NCBI RefSeq assembly: GCF_030538285.1
Contig: NZ_JAUNUG010000026.1
Location: 1 to 40,537 of the forward strand
From: Corynebacterium sp.
GTDB taxonomy: Bacteria; Actinomycetota; Actinomycetes; Mycobacteriales; Mycobacteriaceae
Length of the DNA stretch: 40,537 nucleotides
Reading direction: 5' to 3'
Made by a program: the position numbers and the translations under genes. Shown piece by piece: positions 1-8,241 of the stretch. The first letter of the stretch is position 1. Every line of letters begins with the position of its first letter. The notes below the pieces were generated by a model that was given only the letters and a program-made list of their open reading frames with translations, was not told the origin of the DNA and did no database searches.

Positions 1-426
1 CTCGTCGACGCCGGCATCCCCGTCATGGCCCACATCGGCTACACCCCGCAGTCCGAGCACGCCCTCGGCGGCCACGTCGTCCAGGGGCGCGGCGCGGCGG
101 CGGCCCAGCTGCGCGCGGACGCCCTCGCCGTGCAGGAGGCGGGTGCCTTCGCCGTCGTCCTCGAGATGGTCCCGGCGGGCATCGCAGGCGAAATCTCCCG
201 CGAGCTGGAGATCCCGACCATCGGCATCGGCGCCGGCCCGGACACCGACGGCCAGGTCCTCGTGTGGACCGACGCCTTCGGCCTCACCCGCGGCCGCACC
301 CCGCGTTTCGCGCGGAAGTACGCCGACGTGGGCTCCGTGCTTCTCGACGCCGCCCGCGCCTACCTCGCCGACGTCGAGTCCGGCGACTTCCCCAACGCCG
401 CCGAGTCCTTCGGGGACGAGAAGTGA
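1..426 (+). CDS. panB: 3-methyl-2-oxobutanoate hydroxymethyltransferase (ketopantoate synthesis), 5'-truncated
   Basis: This is the C-terminal 141 residues of PanB; the start lies outside the window. The enzyme adds a one-carbon unit from methylene-tetrahydrofolate to 2-oxoisovalerate, giving ketopantoate, in the cytoplasm. Visible family motifs are [11 protein letters not shown] near the start of the fragment, the EMVP segment, the [17 protein letters not shown] block and the closing R-KYADV region. The reading frame is open from base 1. The TGA stop overlaps the GTG start of panC (GTGA), so the two are translationally coupled. Assignment is firm by motif and by the panB–panC order. Confidence 0.96.
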   Translation, partial: LVDAGIPVMAHIGYTPQSEHALGGHVVQGRGAAAAQLRADALAVQEAGAFAVVLEMVPAGIAGEISRELEIPTIGIGAGPDTDGQVLVWTDAFGLTRGRTPRFARKYADVGSVLLDAARAYLADVESGDFPNAAESFGDEK

Positions 427-1274
427 CCGTCGTCGCGCGGACGGTCGCGCAGCTGCGGTCCGCCGTGGCGGACTTGGAGGGCTCCGTGGGCCTGGTGCCC
501 ACGATGGGTGCCCTCCACTCCGGCCACGGCCGCCTGGTGTCCCTGGCCGCCGAGGAGAACGGATCGGTGGTGGTGAGCATCTTCGTCAACCCGCTGCAGT
601 TCAGCGATCACGGCGACTGCGACGACTACCGCCACTACCCACGCGACCTCGACTCCGACGTCGCCTACCTGGAGTCTCTCGGCGTCGACGTCGTCTTCGC
701 CCCCACGGTCGAGGAGATGTACCCCGGCGGGCTGCCGCAGGTGTGGGTGCGTTCCGGAGAGATGGGCGAGCGCCTCGAGGGAGCCTCCCGCCCGGGGCAT
801 TTCGACGGCGTGACCACGGTGGTGGCCAAGCTCTTCCACCTGGTTCGCCCCGACCGGGCCTACTTCGGGGAGAAGGATGCCCAGCAGCTGGCGATCATCC
901 AGCGCATGGTGGCCGACCTCAACTTCGACCTGCGTATCCGCCCCGTGCCCATCATCCGCGGCGCCGACGGGCTGGCGGAATCCTCCCGCAACCAGCACCT
1001 GAGTTCCGAGGCCCGGGAGCAGGCGCTCGTGCTGCCGCGCACCCTGGCGGCGCTGCGGGAACGCGCCGCTGCGGGCGAGCCGCTCGATGTCGAGGGTGCC
1101 CGCGCCGCGCTGCGCGGTGCCGAAGGCGTGGAGCTCGACCACCTCGAGGTCGTCGACGCCGCCACGCTGCTGCCGGTCACCGAGGTCGGCGACGGCGCCC
1201 TTGTGGTCGCCGCGATCCACGTCGGTGGGACGCGCCTCATCGATAATGTGCGACTGCTGCCGCCACGCGCTTAG
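423..1274 (+). CDS. panC: Pantothenate synthetase (pantoate–beta-alanine ligase)
   Basis: PanC joins pantoate and beta-alanine with ATP to make pantothenate. The 283-residue protein shows the [10 protein letters not shown] nucleotide-binding motif near residue 25, [17 protein letters not shown] and the SSRN segment, all in family order. I start it at GTG 423, which overlaps the panB stop; the frame stays open upstream to about 264, but that extension is arginine-rich and runs inside panB, so it is not coding. The 3' end overlaps the convergent arsO-like gene by 38 bases. Confidence 0.96.
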   Translation: MTVVARTVAQLRSAVADLEGSVGLVPTMGALHSGHGRLVSLAAEENGSVVVSIFVNPLQFSDHGDCDDYRHYPRDLDSDVAYLESLGVDVVFAPTVEEMYPGGLPQVWVRSGEMGERLEGASRPGHFDGVTTVVAKLFHLVRPDRAYFGEKDAQQLAIIQRMVADLNFDLRIRPVPIIRGADGLAESSRNQHLSSEAREQALVLPRTLAALRERAAAGEPLDVEGARAALRGAEGVELDHLEVVDAATLLPVTEVGDGALVVAAIHVGGTRLIDNVRLLPPRA

Positions 1275-2193
1275 CGTAGGGGCCGACGCCGGCGAGGGTC
1301 GCTGAGCCGGGGCCCAGCCAGTCGCCGTAGCCGACCAGGTGCAGCGGCAGGCCCCGGTCGAGCACCCCGCGGAAGGGGCGCAGCGCGGGCCGGAAGCCGG
1401 TGCACCAGATGAGGTGCTCGGCGGTGAGCTCGTCGAGGCTGCGGAACTGCGGGGTCGTGGGCAGACGACCGGCATCGCGGGCCGCCTTCACGGCGGGCAG
1501 GACGACGATGTCGCCGAGGTCCGAGTCCGCCCCGGGGTCGTCCTCACCGCGCAGGATCGCGAGGGCGCGCAGGCGGTTGCGCCGGAAGAGCACGCGCCCG
1601 TCGACGTCGTCGGGCATCCACCGCGGCTCCGCGCGCGTGTACCAGGTGACGTCGGCAACCTCACTGAGTTCCGCGGCGATCTGCGCCGCGGAGTTCGCCG
1701 CGCCCACCACCGCGACCTGCTTGTCGACGAACCGTTCCGGCCCCGGGTAGTTCGCCGAGTGCCACTGCTCACCGTCGAACGTGCCCGGGTAGGCGGGCAC
1801 GAAGGGCGCGGACCACGTGCCGGTGGCCGCCACCATCTGGCGGGCCCGCCACTGCCGTTCCCTGGCGTGGAGGGTGAAGGCGGCGCCGTCGTGGGTGACC
1901 TTCTCCACCGTGACGGGCCGTTCGACCTGCAGGTCGTAGCGTATCTCGTAGGCGGCGAGGTAGTCGATGACGTGGCTGGCCGGTGGGAAGCCGTCGTAGG
2001 CGGGCATCGGCATGCCGGGGAGGTTGGAGAACTCCGCGGTGCTGAACAGGGTCATCGACGGCCACGCGTGGTGCCAGGCGGCACCGGGGGTGGGGTGGGC
2101 GTCGATAAGCAGCGGGGTGATGCCCTGCCGACGGAGGTAGTACGCCGTGGCGAGGCCCGCCTGCCCGGCGCCGACGATGATAACTTCGTGCAC
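1237..2193 (-). CDS. FAD-dependent NAD(P)H monooxygenase of the arsenic cassette (ArsO-like)
   Basis: A 318-residue flavoprotein. It has an N-terminal FAD-binding [13 protein letters not shown] Rossmann motif at about residues 9–21, a central ATGTWS motif typical of flavin monooxygenases, a second Rossmann motif [15 protein letters not shown] for NAD(P)H, and a late CTGFRP segment. The start is GTG 2193, one base after the arsR stop, so it is the second gene of an arsR–arsO operon. The frame continues upstream through arsR, but that extension has no protein-like character. ArsO-type genes occur in ars operons of actinobacteria; the substrate is not established from sequence. A generic pyridine-nucleotide-disulphide oxidoreductase role is the alternative. 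Confidence 0.82.
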   Translation of the reverse strand: MHEVIIVGAGQAGLATAYYLRRQGITPLLIDAHPTPGAAWHHAWPSMTLFSTAEFSNLPGMPMPAYDGFPPASHVIDYLAAYEIRYDLQVERPVTVEKVTHDGAAFTLHARERQWRARQMVAATGTWSAPFVPAYPGTFDGEQWHSANYPGPERFVDKQVAVVGAANSAAQIAAELSEVADVTWYTRAEPRWMPDDVDGRVLFRRNRLRALAILRGEDDPGADSDLGDIVVLPAVKAARDAGRLPTTPQFRSLDELTAEHLIWCTGFRPALRPFRGVLDRGLPLHLVGYGDWLGPGSATLAGVGPYAKRVAAAVAHYR

Positions 2194-2194
2194 G

Positions 2195-2509
2195 TCAGTC
2201 CAACTGGAGGACGCCGCGCAGTTCCGCGAAGGCCTCGGGAACGACGGTGTGGGTGGCGGTTTTACCCTGCTGCTCGCGGTTGATGAGTCCGCACTCGGTG
2301 AGCTTCTTAAGGTGGTGCGAGATGGTCGGCTGACTGAGGCCGATGCGCTCGGCGAGTTCATTGACAGTGACGGGGTCGCAGCCGCAGCCGGCGATCTCGG
2401 AGAGGATCCGCAGGCGGGCCGGTTCGGCGACGCAGGAGAACAGCTTCGCGTAGTGGGCGGCCTCGTCGTCGGAGAGAGGGCCGGAGTTGAGCGCGCAGCA
2501 GTCATCCAT
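2195..2509 (-). CDS. arsR: ArsR-family arsenite-responsive repressor
   Basis: A 104-residue winged-helix repressor; the recognition helix is in the LSQPTISHHLKKL segment, about residues 58–70. It carries Cys4-Cys5 and Cys44 (in GCGCDP). The 39-residue spacing between Cys5 and Cys44 equals that of Cys16 and Cys55, the As(III)-binding cysteines described for C. glutamicum ArsR, so the same site type is likely. It is divergent from acr3 across 51 bases containing an inverted repeat, and co-transcribed with the downstream monooxygenase. Release from DNA on binding As(III) is family knowledge. Confidence 0.95.
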   Translation of the reverse strand: MDDCCALNSGPLSDDEAAHYAKLFSCVAEPARLRILSEIAGCGCDPVTVNELAERIGLSQPTISHHLKKLTECGLINREQQGKTATHTVVPEAFAELRGVLQLD

Positions 2510-2518
2510 GCCTCCAGC

Positions 2519-2547
2519 ATAGTACGATCACATTGACAACCATCAAT
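2519..2547. promoter_or_regulatory. Divergent ars promoters with ArsR operator
   Basis: The inverted repeat ATTGA-N6-TCAAT occupies 2532–2547. For acr3 a -10 of TACGAT lies at 2523–2528, putting the operator over its start point. For arsR (minus strand) TTGATG (2541–2546) and TACTAT (2519–2524) are 16 bases apart, so the same repeat covers the -35 and spacer. One bound ArsR dimer could therefore shut both directions. The repeat is seen; the promoter elements are inferred from spacing. Confidence 0.7.
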
Positions 2548-2560
2548 ACGAGAGGTTCCC

Positions 2561-3622
2561 ATGTCTTTCCTTGATCGCTGGCTCCCCGCCTGGATTCTGC
2601 TGGCCATGGCCGCCGGCCTCATCATCGGCCGGACCGTCCCCGGCATCGCCGAGATCCTCAGCTCCCTGGAGATCGGCCAGATCTCCCTGCCCATCGCCCT
2701 CGGACTCCTCGTAATGATGTACCCGCCCCTGGCGAAGGTGCGCTACGACAAGGCCGCCGGCATCACCGCCGACCGCCCTCTGATGATCACCTCTCTGCTG
2801 CTCAACTGGCTGGTCGGCCCCGCCTTCATGTTCGCGCTGGCCTGGATCTTCCTGCCCGACCAGCCCGAGCTGCGCACCGGCCTCATCATCGTCGGCCTGG
2901 CCCGCTGCATCGCCATGGTGCTGATCTGGAATGACCTGGCCTGCGGTGACCGCGAGGCCACCGCCGTGCTCGTCGCCGTGAACTCGGTGTTCCAGATCCT
3001 CATGTTCGGTGTCCTCGGATGGTTCTACCTGCAGATCCTGCCCACCTGGCTGGGCCTGCCCACCACCGCCGCGGAGTTCTCCTTCTGGTCCATCGTCATC
3101 TCCGTACTGGTCTTCCTCGGCATCCCCCTGGCCGCCGGCGCGGCCTCCCGCATGTTCGGCGAACGCCTCCAGGGGCGCGAGTGGTACAACACCGTGTTCA
3201 TCCCGAGGATCTCCCCGCTGGCGCTCATCGGACTGCTGTACACCATCGTCCTACTGTTCTCCCTGCAGGGCGAGAAGATCACCAGCCAGCCGTGGACCGT
3301 CGCCCGCCTGGCGATTCCTCTGCTCGGCTACTTCGTGGGCATGTTCCTCATCTCCGTGGCGGCCACGAAGATCGTCGGCCTCAACTACGAGAGGTCGGCG
3401 GCCGTCGCCTTCACCGCGGCGGGCAACAACTTCGAGCTGGCGATCGCGGTGAGTGTCGGCACCTTCGGCGCCACCTCCCCGCAGGCCCTGGCCGGCACGA
3501 TCGGCCCCCTCATCGAGGTCCCTGTGCTCGTCGGCCTCGTCTACTTCATGCTGTGGTTGGGGCCGCGCCTCTACCCCGGCGACCCCTCACTCCCCTCCGA
3601 GAAGGAACTGGTGCACTCATGA
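2561..3622 (+). CDS. acr3: ACR3-family arsenite efflux permease
   Basis: A 353-residue integral membrane protein with about ten hydrophobic segments. It carries the family's [17 protein letters not shown] block with the conserved cysteine (near residue 115) and a later [10 protein letters not shown] segment. Acr3 exports As(OH)3 across the plasma membrane using the proton gradient. GAGAGG lies six bases before the ATG. Its TGA overlaps the ATG of arsC (ATGA), so reduction of arsenate and export of arsenite are coupled in one transcript. Confidence 0.95.
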   Translation: MSFLDRWLPAWILLAMAAGLIIGRTVPGIAEILSSLEIGQISLPIALGLLVMMYPPLAKVRYDKAAGITADRPLMITSLLLNWLVGPAFMFALAWIFLPDQPELRTGLIIVGLARCIAMVLIWNDLACGDREATAVLVAVNSVFQILMFGVLGWFYLQILPTWLGLPTTAAEFSFWSIVISVLVFLGIPLAAGAASRMFGERLQGREWYNTVFIPRISPLALIGLLYTIVLLFSLQGEKITSQPWTVARLAIPLLGYFVGMFLISVAATKIVGLNYERSAAVAFTAAGNNFELAIAVSVGTFGATSPQALAGTIGPLIEVPVLVGLVYFMLWLGPRLYPGDPSLPSEKELVHS

Positions 3623-4014
3623 GTTCTGTCCTGTTCATCTGCGTCGGCAACGGCGGCAAGTCCCAGATGGCCGCCGCCTTGGCGGAGAAGCACGCCCCCG
3701 GCTGGGAGATCCACTCCGCTGGCACGAAACCGGGGTCGAGGCTCAACGCCGAGTCCGTCGCGGCCATCGCCGAGATCGGCGCCGACATGTCCGGCGGCAC
3801 CCCGAAGGCTGTCGACGAGGACCTGCTGCGCCGCGTCGACCACGTCATCATCCTCGGAGCCGACGCCCAGCTGGAACTCCCTGAGGACGCCACCGGAGGG
3901 CTCGAGCGCTGGGTCACCGACGAGCCCTCCGAGCGCGGGATCACCGGCATGGAGCGCATGCGCCTCGTGCGTGACGACATCGACGCCCGCGTGCAGTCAC
4001 TCGTCACCGAGTAG
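3619..4014 (+). CDS. arsC: Arsenate reductase, low-molecular-weight phosphatase fold, mycothiol-dependent type
   Basis: A 131-residue protein beginning with the P-loop [11 protein letters not shown]; Cys8 is the nucleophile and is the only cysteine in the protein. The usual P-loop arginine is lysine here. With no resolving cysteines, the enzyme cannot run an intramolecular disulphide relay; this fits the actinobacterial ArsC that forms an arseno-mycothiol adduct reduced by mycoredoxin (established for C. glutamicum; inferred here). The ATG overlaps the acr3 stop by four bases, and the 3' end overlaps the next convergent gene by 11 bases. Confidence 0.9.
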   Translation: MSSVLFICVGNGGKSQMAAALAEKHAPGWEIHSAGTKPGSRLNAESVAAIAEIGADMSGGTPKAVDEDLLRRVDHVIILGADAQLELPEDATGGLERWVTDEPSERGITGMERMRLVRDDIDARVQSLVTE

Positions 4015-4522
4015 CGTCCAACGCCGCGTGCCGCTTCGACAGGTCGACATAGCGGCCGGCGTGCGGGATGAAGCCCTCGTACTGCTCCGGCTCCAGCTCC
4101 CGGCGAATCTTCGCCGGCACGCCGGCCGCGAGCGTGCGGTCGGGGACCTCGAAGCCCTCGAGCACCACGGCTCCGGCGGCGATGAGTACACCCGAGCCGA
4201 TGACCGAGCGCGAAAGCAGCGCCGACTTCATGCCGACGAGCGTCCCGTCCCCCACGGTCGTGCCGTGCACGAGAGCCATGTGCCCGACGGTGACGTCATC
4301 GCCGAGGGTGCAGGGGGCGTCCCGGTCGACGTGCAGCACCGAGTTGTCCTGGATGTTGGTACGGGCGCCGATGCGGATGGTGTTGACGTCGCCGCGGAGG
4401 ACGCAGCCGTAGAACACGGAGCTGTCCGGCCCGATCTCGACGTCGCCGATGATGACGGCCGTCGGCGCGATCCACGCCGAGGGGTGGATCCGGGGAGCCT
4501 TGCCCTCGAACTCGATTATCAC
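4004..4522 (-). CDS. Gamma-carbonic-anhydrase-like left-handed beta-helix protein
   Basis: A 172-residue hexapeptide-repeat protein of the YrdA/PaaY group. Repeats such as [20 protein letters not shown] and [15 protein letters not shown] make the beta-helix. Histidines in SVLHVD and VGHMALVHG match the three-histidine metal site between subunits. Members bind zinc or iron; some are carbonic anhydrases, many have no proven activity. The start overlaps the stop of the upstream HAD gene by four bases (ATGA), so the pair is coupled. Fold assignment is strong, catalytic role uncertain. Confidence 0.88.
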   Translation of the reverse strand: MIIEFEGKAPRIHPSAWIAPTAVIIGDVEIGPDSSVFYGCVLRGDVNTIRIGARTNIQDNSVLHVDRDAPCTLGDDVTVGHMALVHGTTVGDGTLVGMKSALLSRSVIGSGVLIAAGAVVLEGFEVPDRTLAAGVPAKIRRELEPEQYEGFIPHAGRYVDLSKRHAALDATR

Positions 4523-5097
4523 AGTGCCTCCTTGACTGATTCAATGCCGTCAAAACGCACGGTCGGCATACCCAACTCGGCGGCGACCGCGACATTGGCG
4601 GGGTCCGCGTCGACGAAGAGTACATCCTTCGCCGCCACCCCCATGGCGTCGAGCGCGACGGCGAAGGCCCGCGGATCCGGCTTGATGAGGCCGATATCGC
4701 AGGACATCGTCACCGCATCGAAGCTCCCCAGCCACGCGTGTTCGGCGCGGGCGCGTTTCGCCAGGCCGGCGGGGAGGTTGGAGAGGACGCCGGTACGGAC
4801 GCGGGCGTCGATAAGCGAGAGCGCCAGCTCGACCATCTCGGGGTCCTCCTCCATGAAGGATTCCCAGTCGGCGGCGACGGCTTCGCTGATGTCGAAGGGC
4901 TCGAGCCCGGCGCGTACCTGCAATTGGCGCCAGAAGCGCTCGTCGCTGACGTCGCCGGAATCATAGGCGGGGCGCAGGTCTTCGTAGATGGGCCAGATGG
5001 CCGCGTCCCCACCGACGGCGCGTTCCACGCGGCGCCGTCCCGCGTCGGTGCGCTCGTGCAGCAGCACCCCGAAGAGGTCGAACAACACAGCTTTCAT
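4519..5097 (-). CDS. HAD-superfamily hydrolase
   Basis: A 192-residue haloacid-dehalogenase-fold protein. Motif I is FDLFGVL (nucleophile Asp7, with Phe rather than Asp two residues on), motif II is SNLP (about residue 115), motif III is the lysine in IKPDPRAF and motif IV is FVDADPANV. Lack of the second motif I aspartate points away from a classical phosphatase mechanism and toward the dehalogenase or epoxide-hydrolase N-terminal-like subgroup. A -10 TAGAGT (5104–5109, minus) ends six bases before the ATG, suggesting a leaderless mRNA. Substrate unknown. Confidence 0.88.
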   Translation of the reverse strand: MKAVLFDLFGVLLHERTDAGRRRVERAVGGDAAIWPIYEDLRPAYDSGDVSDERFWRQLQVRAGLEPFDISEAVAADWESFMEEDPEMVELALSLIDARVRTGVLSNLPAGLAKRARAEHAWLGSFDAVTMSCDIGLIKPDPRAFAVALDAMGVAAKDVLFVDADPANVAVAAELGMPTVRFDGIESVKEAL

Positions 5098-5103
5098 GCC
5101 CCC

Positions 5104-5121
5104 ACTCTACGTAAATACACT
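5104..5121. promoter_or_regulatory. Divergent promoters for the HAD gene and mpg, at least one leaderless
   Basis: Only 32 bases separate the two start codons. On the minus strand TAGAGT (revcomp of 5104–5109) stands six bases before ATG 5097. On the plus strand TACACT (5116–5121) stands eight bases before ATG 5130. No Shine-Dalgarno sequence fits for either gene. Both transcripts would begin at or within a few bases of their AUG. Inferred from spacing only. Confidence 0.6.
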
Positions 5122-5129
5122 GGGGCGCC

Positions 5130-5684
5130 ATGATCGATTTCTCCCGCCCGGCCGATGTCGTCGCCCCCGAATTGCTCGGCTGCGTGATCACCCACGGCGG
5201 TGTGTCTGTGCGGTTGACCGAGGTGGAGGCCTATCTCGGCGCGGAGGACGCCGCCGCCCACACCTACCGCGGCATGACCCCGCGCAATGCCGCGATGTTC
5301 GGCCCGCCGGGCCGGCTCTACGTCTACCTCTCCTACGGCATCCACCTGGCGGGCAATATAGTCTGCGCCCCGGAGGGCACGGGACAGGGGTGTCTGCTGC
5401 GGGCCGGGGAGGTGGTTGCCGGACACGATATTGCTTATCGACGCCGCGGTGACGTCCCCGCCGCCCGCCTCGCTTCCGGCCCCGGCAACCTGGGGAAGAC
5501 GCTGGGTTTATCGCTGGAGGACAATGGCACGCCGGTGACGCTGGAACTGCCGGAGGAGGCACCGGAGTGGGTGGCGGGGCCGCGGATCGGTATCTCGAAG
5601 AACGTCGACGCGCCTTGGCGTTTCTGGATCCCCGGCGATACGAGCGTCTCCGGCAGGCGTGGGCGGCCGCGGCGCAATAGCTAA
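5130..5684 (+). CDS. mpg: DNA-3-methyladenine glycosylase (AAG/MPG family)
   Basis: A 184-residue base-excision-repair glycosylase that removes alkylated purines such as 3-methyladenine and hypoxanthine. Family landmarks are LLGCV, the TEVEAYLG block holding the catalytic glutamate, AAHTYRGMTPRNAAMFGPPG, YVYLSYGIHLAGNIV (the intercalating tyrosine segment) and RIGISK. Length is slightly short for the bacterial family (about 190–200). One copy of the iterated word GCTTATCGACG (5433–5443) is read here as Ala-Tyr-Arg. Confidence 0.94.
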   Translation: MIDFSRPADVVAPELLGCVITHGGVSVRLTEVEAYLGAEDAAAHTYRGMTPRNAAMFGPPGRLYVYLSYGIHLAGNIVCAPEGTGQGCLLRAGEVVAGHDIAYRRRGDVPAARLASGPGNLGKTLGLSLEDNGTPVTLELPEEAPEWVAGPRIGISKNVDAPWRFWIPGDTSVSGRRGRPRRNS

Positions 5685-5728
5685 ACTCCCCGCACCAGAA
5701 CTGCTCAACTTGGACAAAAGAGGGGAAT

Positions 5729-5860
5729 ATGTCCAAACTGCTGGGGAATTCCGGGGTGAGCTCACCCCGTCTCCTCAAGGACCTCACTGCAGGTCGTTTC
5801 GTCCTTTCTGCCGGCGGCAAGGAGTTCCTTGAGCTTCCTGACCCAGATGCCCGACTCTGA
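5729..5860 (+). CDS. Small protein of unknown function (43 aa)
   Basis: An open frame with a good ribosome site (AGAGGGG, about five bases before the ATG) starts 44 bases after mpg and encodes 43 residues: a basic N-terminal half (SPRLLKDLTAGRFVLS) and an acidic end (FLELPDPDARL). No domain recognised. It contains a perfect 18-base palindrome (5752–5769). The strong ribosome site and sensible codon use make it more likely real than not; it could alternatively be a leader or decoy over a regulatory site. Confidence 0.5.
   Translation: MSKLLGNSGVSSPRLLKDLTAGRFVLSAGGKEFLELPDPDARL
5752..5769. repeat. Perfect 18-bp palindrome inside the small gene
   Basis: CGGGGTGAGCTCACCCCG reads the same on both strands with no loop. 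A transcript could not fold it neatly as a hairpin without losing central pairs, so a protein-binding site (dimeric repressor) is more natural than a terminator. Binding protein unknown. Confidence 0.6.
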
Positions 5861-5878
5861 AGGTCGTATGCTTAGGGC

Positions 5879-6385
5879 ATGAATAGCTTCACCATTCGCC
5901 GCGAGGCCGAGGCAGACATCCCGGCGATCCGTGATCTCACGTCCCGGGCGTTCGCGGACAAGCCCTATTCACGGCAGCGGGAAGCGGAGATCGTCGAAAG
6001 GCTCCGCGACACTGACGCGCTGACCTTTTCGTTCATGGCGGTCAAGGGCGCATCACTGGTGGGCCACATCGCGGCGTCGCCGGTGACGATGAGCGACGGC
6101 ACCGCGAACTGGTTCCATATCGGGCCGATCAGCGTCGCCCCGGAGCGCCAGGGCGAGGGCATCGGTTCGCTGCTCATGCAGCGCGCACTCGATGAGCTGC
6201 GGGAGATGGGCGCGGCCGGTGCCGTGTCCGTCGGTGACCCGGCATTCCTGGAGCGTTTCGTGTTTGTGGAGGCGCCAAAGTTGGAGTTCCCACTTATTGA
6301 GCAGCAGTATTGCCGGGCCCGGCCGCTGGCCGCCGATGCCCTGCCCACCGGCACCGTCACCTACCACGAGGCTTTCCTGGGCTAG
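5879..6385 (+). CDS. GNAT-family N-acetyltransferase
   Basis: A 168-residue acetyltransferase. The acetyl-CoA-binding motif A is ISVAPERQGEGIGSLLMQ at about residues 82–99, preceded by the beta-strand pair around HIGP. Late segments (GDPAFLERFVF) match the YhbS-type subgroup, in which substrates are mostly unknown. A -10 TATGCT at 5867–5872 ends six bases before the ATG and no ribosome site is present, so a leaderless transcript is likely. The stop overlaps the convergent next gene by four bases. Confidence 0.88.
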   Translation: MNSFTIRREAEADIPAIRDLTSRAFADKPYSRQREAEIVERLRDTDALTFSFMAVKGASLVGHIAASPVTMSDGTANWFHIGPISVAPERQGEGIGSLLMQRALDELREMGAAGAVSVGDPAFLERFVFVEAPKLEFPLIEQQYCRARPLAADALPTGTVTYHEAFLG

Positions 6386-6906
6386 AGGGCAACTTCGCGA
6401 CGCTCGTAGTCGTAGCGCCGCTTCTCACCTTCCTGGTAGTCGCGCGGCGGTGTCGGCAGCTGCACGTCGGGGCCGGTGAGCATAGCCACCTCAATGCTCA
6501 CCGGGGACTTGCAGTGGATGACCAGCTGCTGGCCGGTATCCAGCTGCACCCGGATCCCGGAGTCGCGCCACCACTCCCATTCCTGCTCCCCGCTGAGTTT
6601 GTTGATCAGGGCCACTTTGTCCTGGATCCGGTCGATTCCGGTGATGGTGCCGACCAGGTCATTGGCCTCGCCGTCGGCCACGCCCGCACGGGCCTCCAGA
6701 ACAGACTCGACGCGCTCGCCGTCGGCGAAATCCACGACCTGCTCGACGAATTCCAGCTCCACCACGCCGCGATCGGTGTCCAGCCACGCCCCGAAGGCAC
6801 CGACCTGGTCGTCGAGTTCCAGGTCCGTGCCGAAAGCGCGTAACTGCGCGCCGAGGAGGTCGCGGAGGACGGTGAGGCCGGGATAGTTAAGAAAAGTGTC
6901 AGTCAT
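6382..6906 (-). CDS. Conserved-looking hypothetical protein (174 aa)
   Basis: An acidic soluble protein without signal peptide or membrane segment. It starts MTDTFLNYPGL and ends in a charged, tyrosine/arginine-rich tail. The middle alternates beta-strand-like segments (GVVELEFVEQVVDFADGER, RVQLDTGQQLVIHCKSP). I do not recognise the family. It is separated by 33 bases from the upstream gene on the same strand, and its ATG is preceded by AAAGGAAC, a usable ribosome site. Confidence 0.75.
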   Translation of the reverse strand: MTDTFLNYPGLTVLRDLLGAQLRAFGTDLELDDQVGAFGAWLDTDRGVVELEFVEQVVDFADGERVESVLEARAGVADGEANDLVGTITGIDRIQDKVALINKLSGEQEWEWWRDSGIRVQLDTGQQLVIHCKSPVSIEVAMLTGPDVQLPTPPRDYQEGEKRRYDYERREVAL

Positions 6907-6939
6907 GGTGTTCCTTTGCAGAGTTGTTGGGGAGTTGTT

Positions 6940-7602
6940 TTAGCAGCTCCCCGGATCAGTTTCCCAGGCATGCCGGATCAGTGCTTCGAGGACGTCGAGG
7001 TCAATGTCCTCCGGTTTGTTCACGTACACACACGACACCGCTGTTTGGTGTTTCCCCAGCTTGCTCAGCAGTTCCTCCGAACGCGGTAGCCCCTGCAAGC
7101 CGTACAGGGAGATCTTCGCTTTCCGCGGGCTGAAGCCGACGTGGAAGGTGTCCCCCTCCCGGCCAGTGGCGTATTTGTAGTGGGTCTGCCCGTAGCCGAT
7201 CATGCTCGGCCCCCACATCACCGGCTGCTCCCCGGTGGCACGATAGAAGATCTCCAGAAGCAGTTTCCCGTGTTCCCGGCGGCGCCCCTCCAGCTTCTCG
7301 ACGTAGCTTTCCGGCGACTCCTGCGTCTTCGCCGTCTTGAGGTCCGGGGAGTTGGTACCGGTATTGCCGCGGCTCCACTCCGCGGTCCGCTGTTCCGGTT
7401 CGGGGGCTCCGGACATGCTCAGGCCGCGTTCGAGCAGCGCCGCCTGGAGCCTTTCCAGACCCCGCACACCCACACCGTGCAGTGCCAGCACTTGCTCCCA
7501 CTCGGCACCGTCGAGGGATGCCACGTCGGGGTAGCCGGCGGCGGTCAAGGCGTCGCGGGCCGGCCGACCGACCCCCGGAACCTGTGTGAAGGAAGTGTTC
7601 AT
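6940..7602 (-). CDS. Helix-hairpin-helix protein with DUF1801 domain
   Basis: A 220-residue fusion. The N-terminal 60 residues hold two helix-hairpin-helix-like units (VPGVGRPARDALTAAGY and LHGVGVRGLERLQAAL), common in DNA-binding or scaffold modules. After a polar linker, the C-terminal part carries a DUF1801 (YdhG-like) domain: WGPSMIGYGQTHYKYATGREGD, FSPRKAKISLYG and an end with LLSKLGKH. I start at ATG 7602, because AGGATGG lies just before it; an ATG three codons earlier (7611) lacks a site. DUF1801 function is unknown. Confidence 0.82.
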   Translation of the reverse strand: MNTSFTQVPGVGRPARDALTAAGYPDVASLDGAEWEQVLALHGVGVRGLERLQAALLERGLSMSGAPEPEQRTAEWSRGNTGTNSPDLKTAKTQESPESYVEKLEGRRREHGKLLLEIFYRATGEQPVMWGPSMIGYGQTHYKYATGREGDTFHVGFSPRKAKISLYGLQGLPRSEELLSKLGKHQTAVSCVYVNKPEDIDLDVLEALIRHAWETDPGSC

Positions 7603-7634
7603 AGCGGCCATCCTAGATGTGGTGAGATGTATAT

Positions 7635-8207
7635 ATGCGCTTATCGACGCCCGCTCTCCTCATCGTCGGCCTCATCCTCACCGCCTGCGGAACGAGCTCC
7701 CCCGCCCCGCCGGAACCGACCCTGACCACGGCTGCCACCGCGGAGGAATCCTGTCGGGACACCGCGCTGGCAGCCACCGGTTTCGGGCGGCACCTCAACA
7801 CCGGGCGGATCGCGGCAACCGACACCGCTGACACCGGCGCCTGGTGGCATTTCGATGTCGTCGCCGACCACTTCGATCCCTGCGCTCAACTGAGCTGGGT
7901 GCAGCTGACGGGCATCTGGGGCCAGGAACAAGCCCCCGGGCCCGGTGCAGGCGAGACCCAGTCAGAGGCGGTCATTTTCTTCGCTGGGTCGGAGTTGATC
8001 ACCGAGCCTGCCCCGGTGGTGCGGGCCCGCCTGGTGGGTGTCGAGCGTGCGGCCGACAACGAACTCACCGTCACGTGGCGCGATTGGGGCGAGAACTACT
8101 TCGACCCTTTCACCGCCCCGTTTAAAGCCTCGTACACGCTTGAGGGCACCCAGCTCCGGGTCGCCGGTGAGGGCCCAAGCGATACGCAGTTGGATCTCCT
8201 CCGCTGA
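7635..8207 (+). CDS. LppP/LprE-type secreted lipoprotein
   Basis: A 190-residue lipoprotein. The signal peptide is short: RLSTP, a hydrophobic core ALLIVGLIL, then the lipobox LTAC with Cys18 as lipidated residue. The mature part has two more cysteines (Cys40 and one near residue 83), as in the mycobacterial LppP/LprE family, and a closing segment TLEGTQLRVAGEGP. Location would be the outer face of the plasma membrane. GGTGAG lies eight bases before the ATG. The second codon region contains one copy of GCTTATCGACG (7639–7649), read as Leu-Ser-Thr. Function unknown. Confidence 0.82.
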   Translation: MRLSTPALLIVGLILTACGTSSPAPPEPTLTTAATAEESCRDTALAATGFGRHLNTGRIAATDTADTGAWWHFDVVADHFDPCAQLSWVQLTGIWGQEQAPGPGAGETQSEAVIFFAGSELITEPAPVVRARLVGVERAADNELTVTWRDWGENYFDPFTAPFKASYTLEGTQLRVAGEGPSDTQLDLLR

Positions 8208-8228
8208 TTTCTTCACCGGATAATCACG

Positions 8229-8234
8229 TAATAT
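8229..8234 (+). promoter_or_regulatory. -10 element TAATAT, leaderless start for the App1-type gene
   Basis: TAATAT ends seven bases before the ATG at 8242. GGAG is present but only one base from the ATG, too close to act as a ribosome site. A leaderless transcript is the simplest reading; no clear -35 is visible. Confidence 0.5.
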
Positions 8235-8241
8235 TCGGAGC

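Noticed and set aside
360-1475. A 371-codon leftward frame opposite panC
   Set aside because: panC motifs are intact on the plus strand; this frame is compositionally odd.
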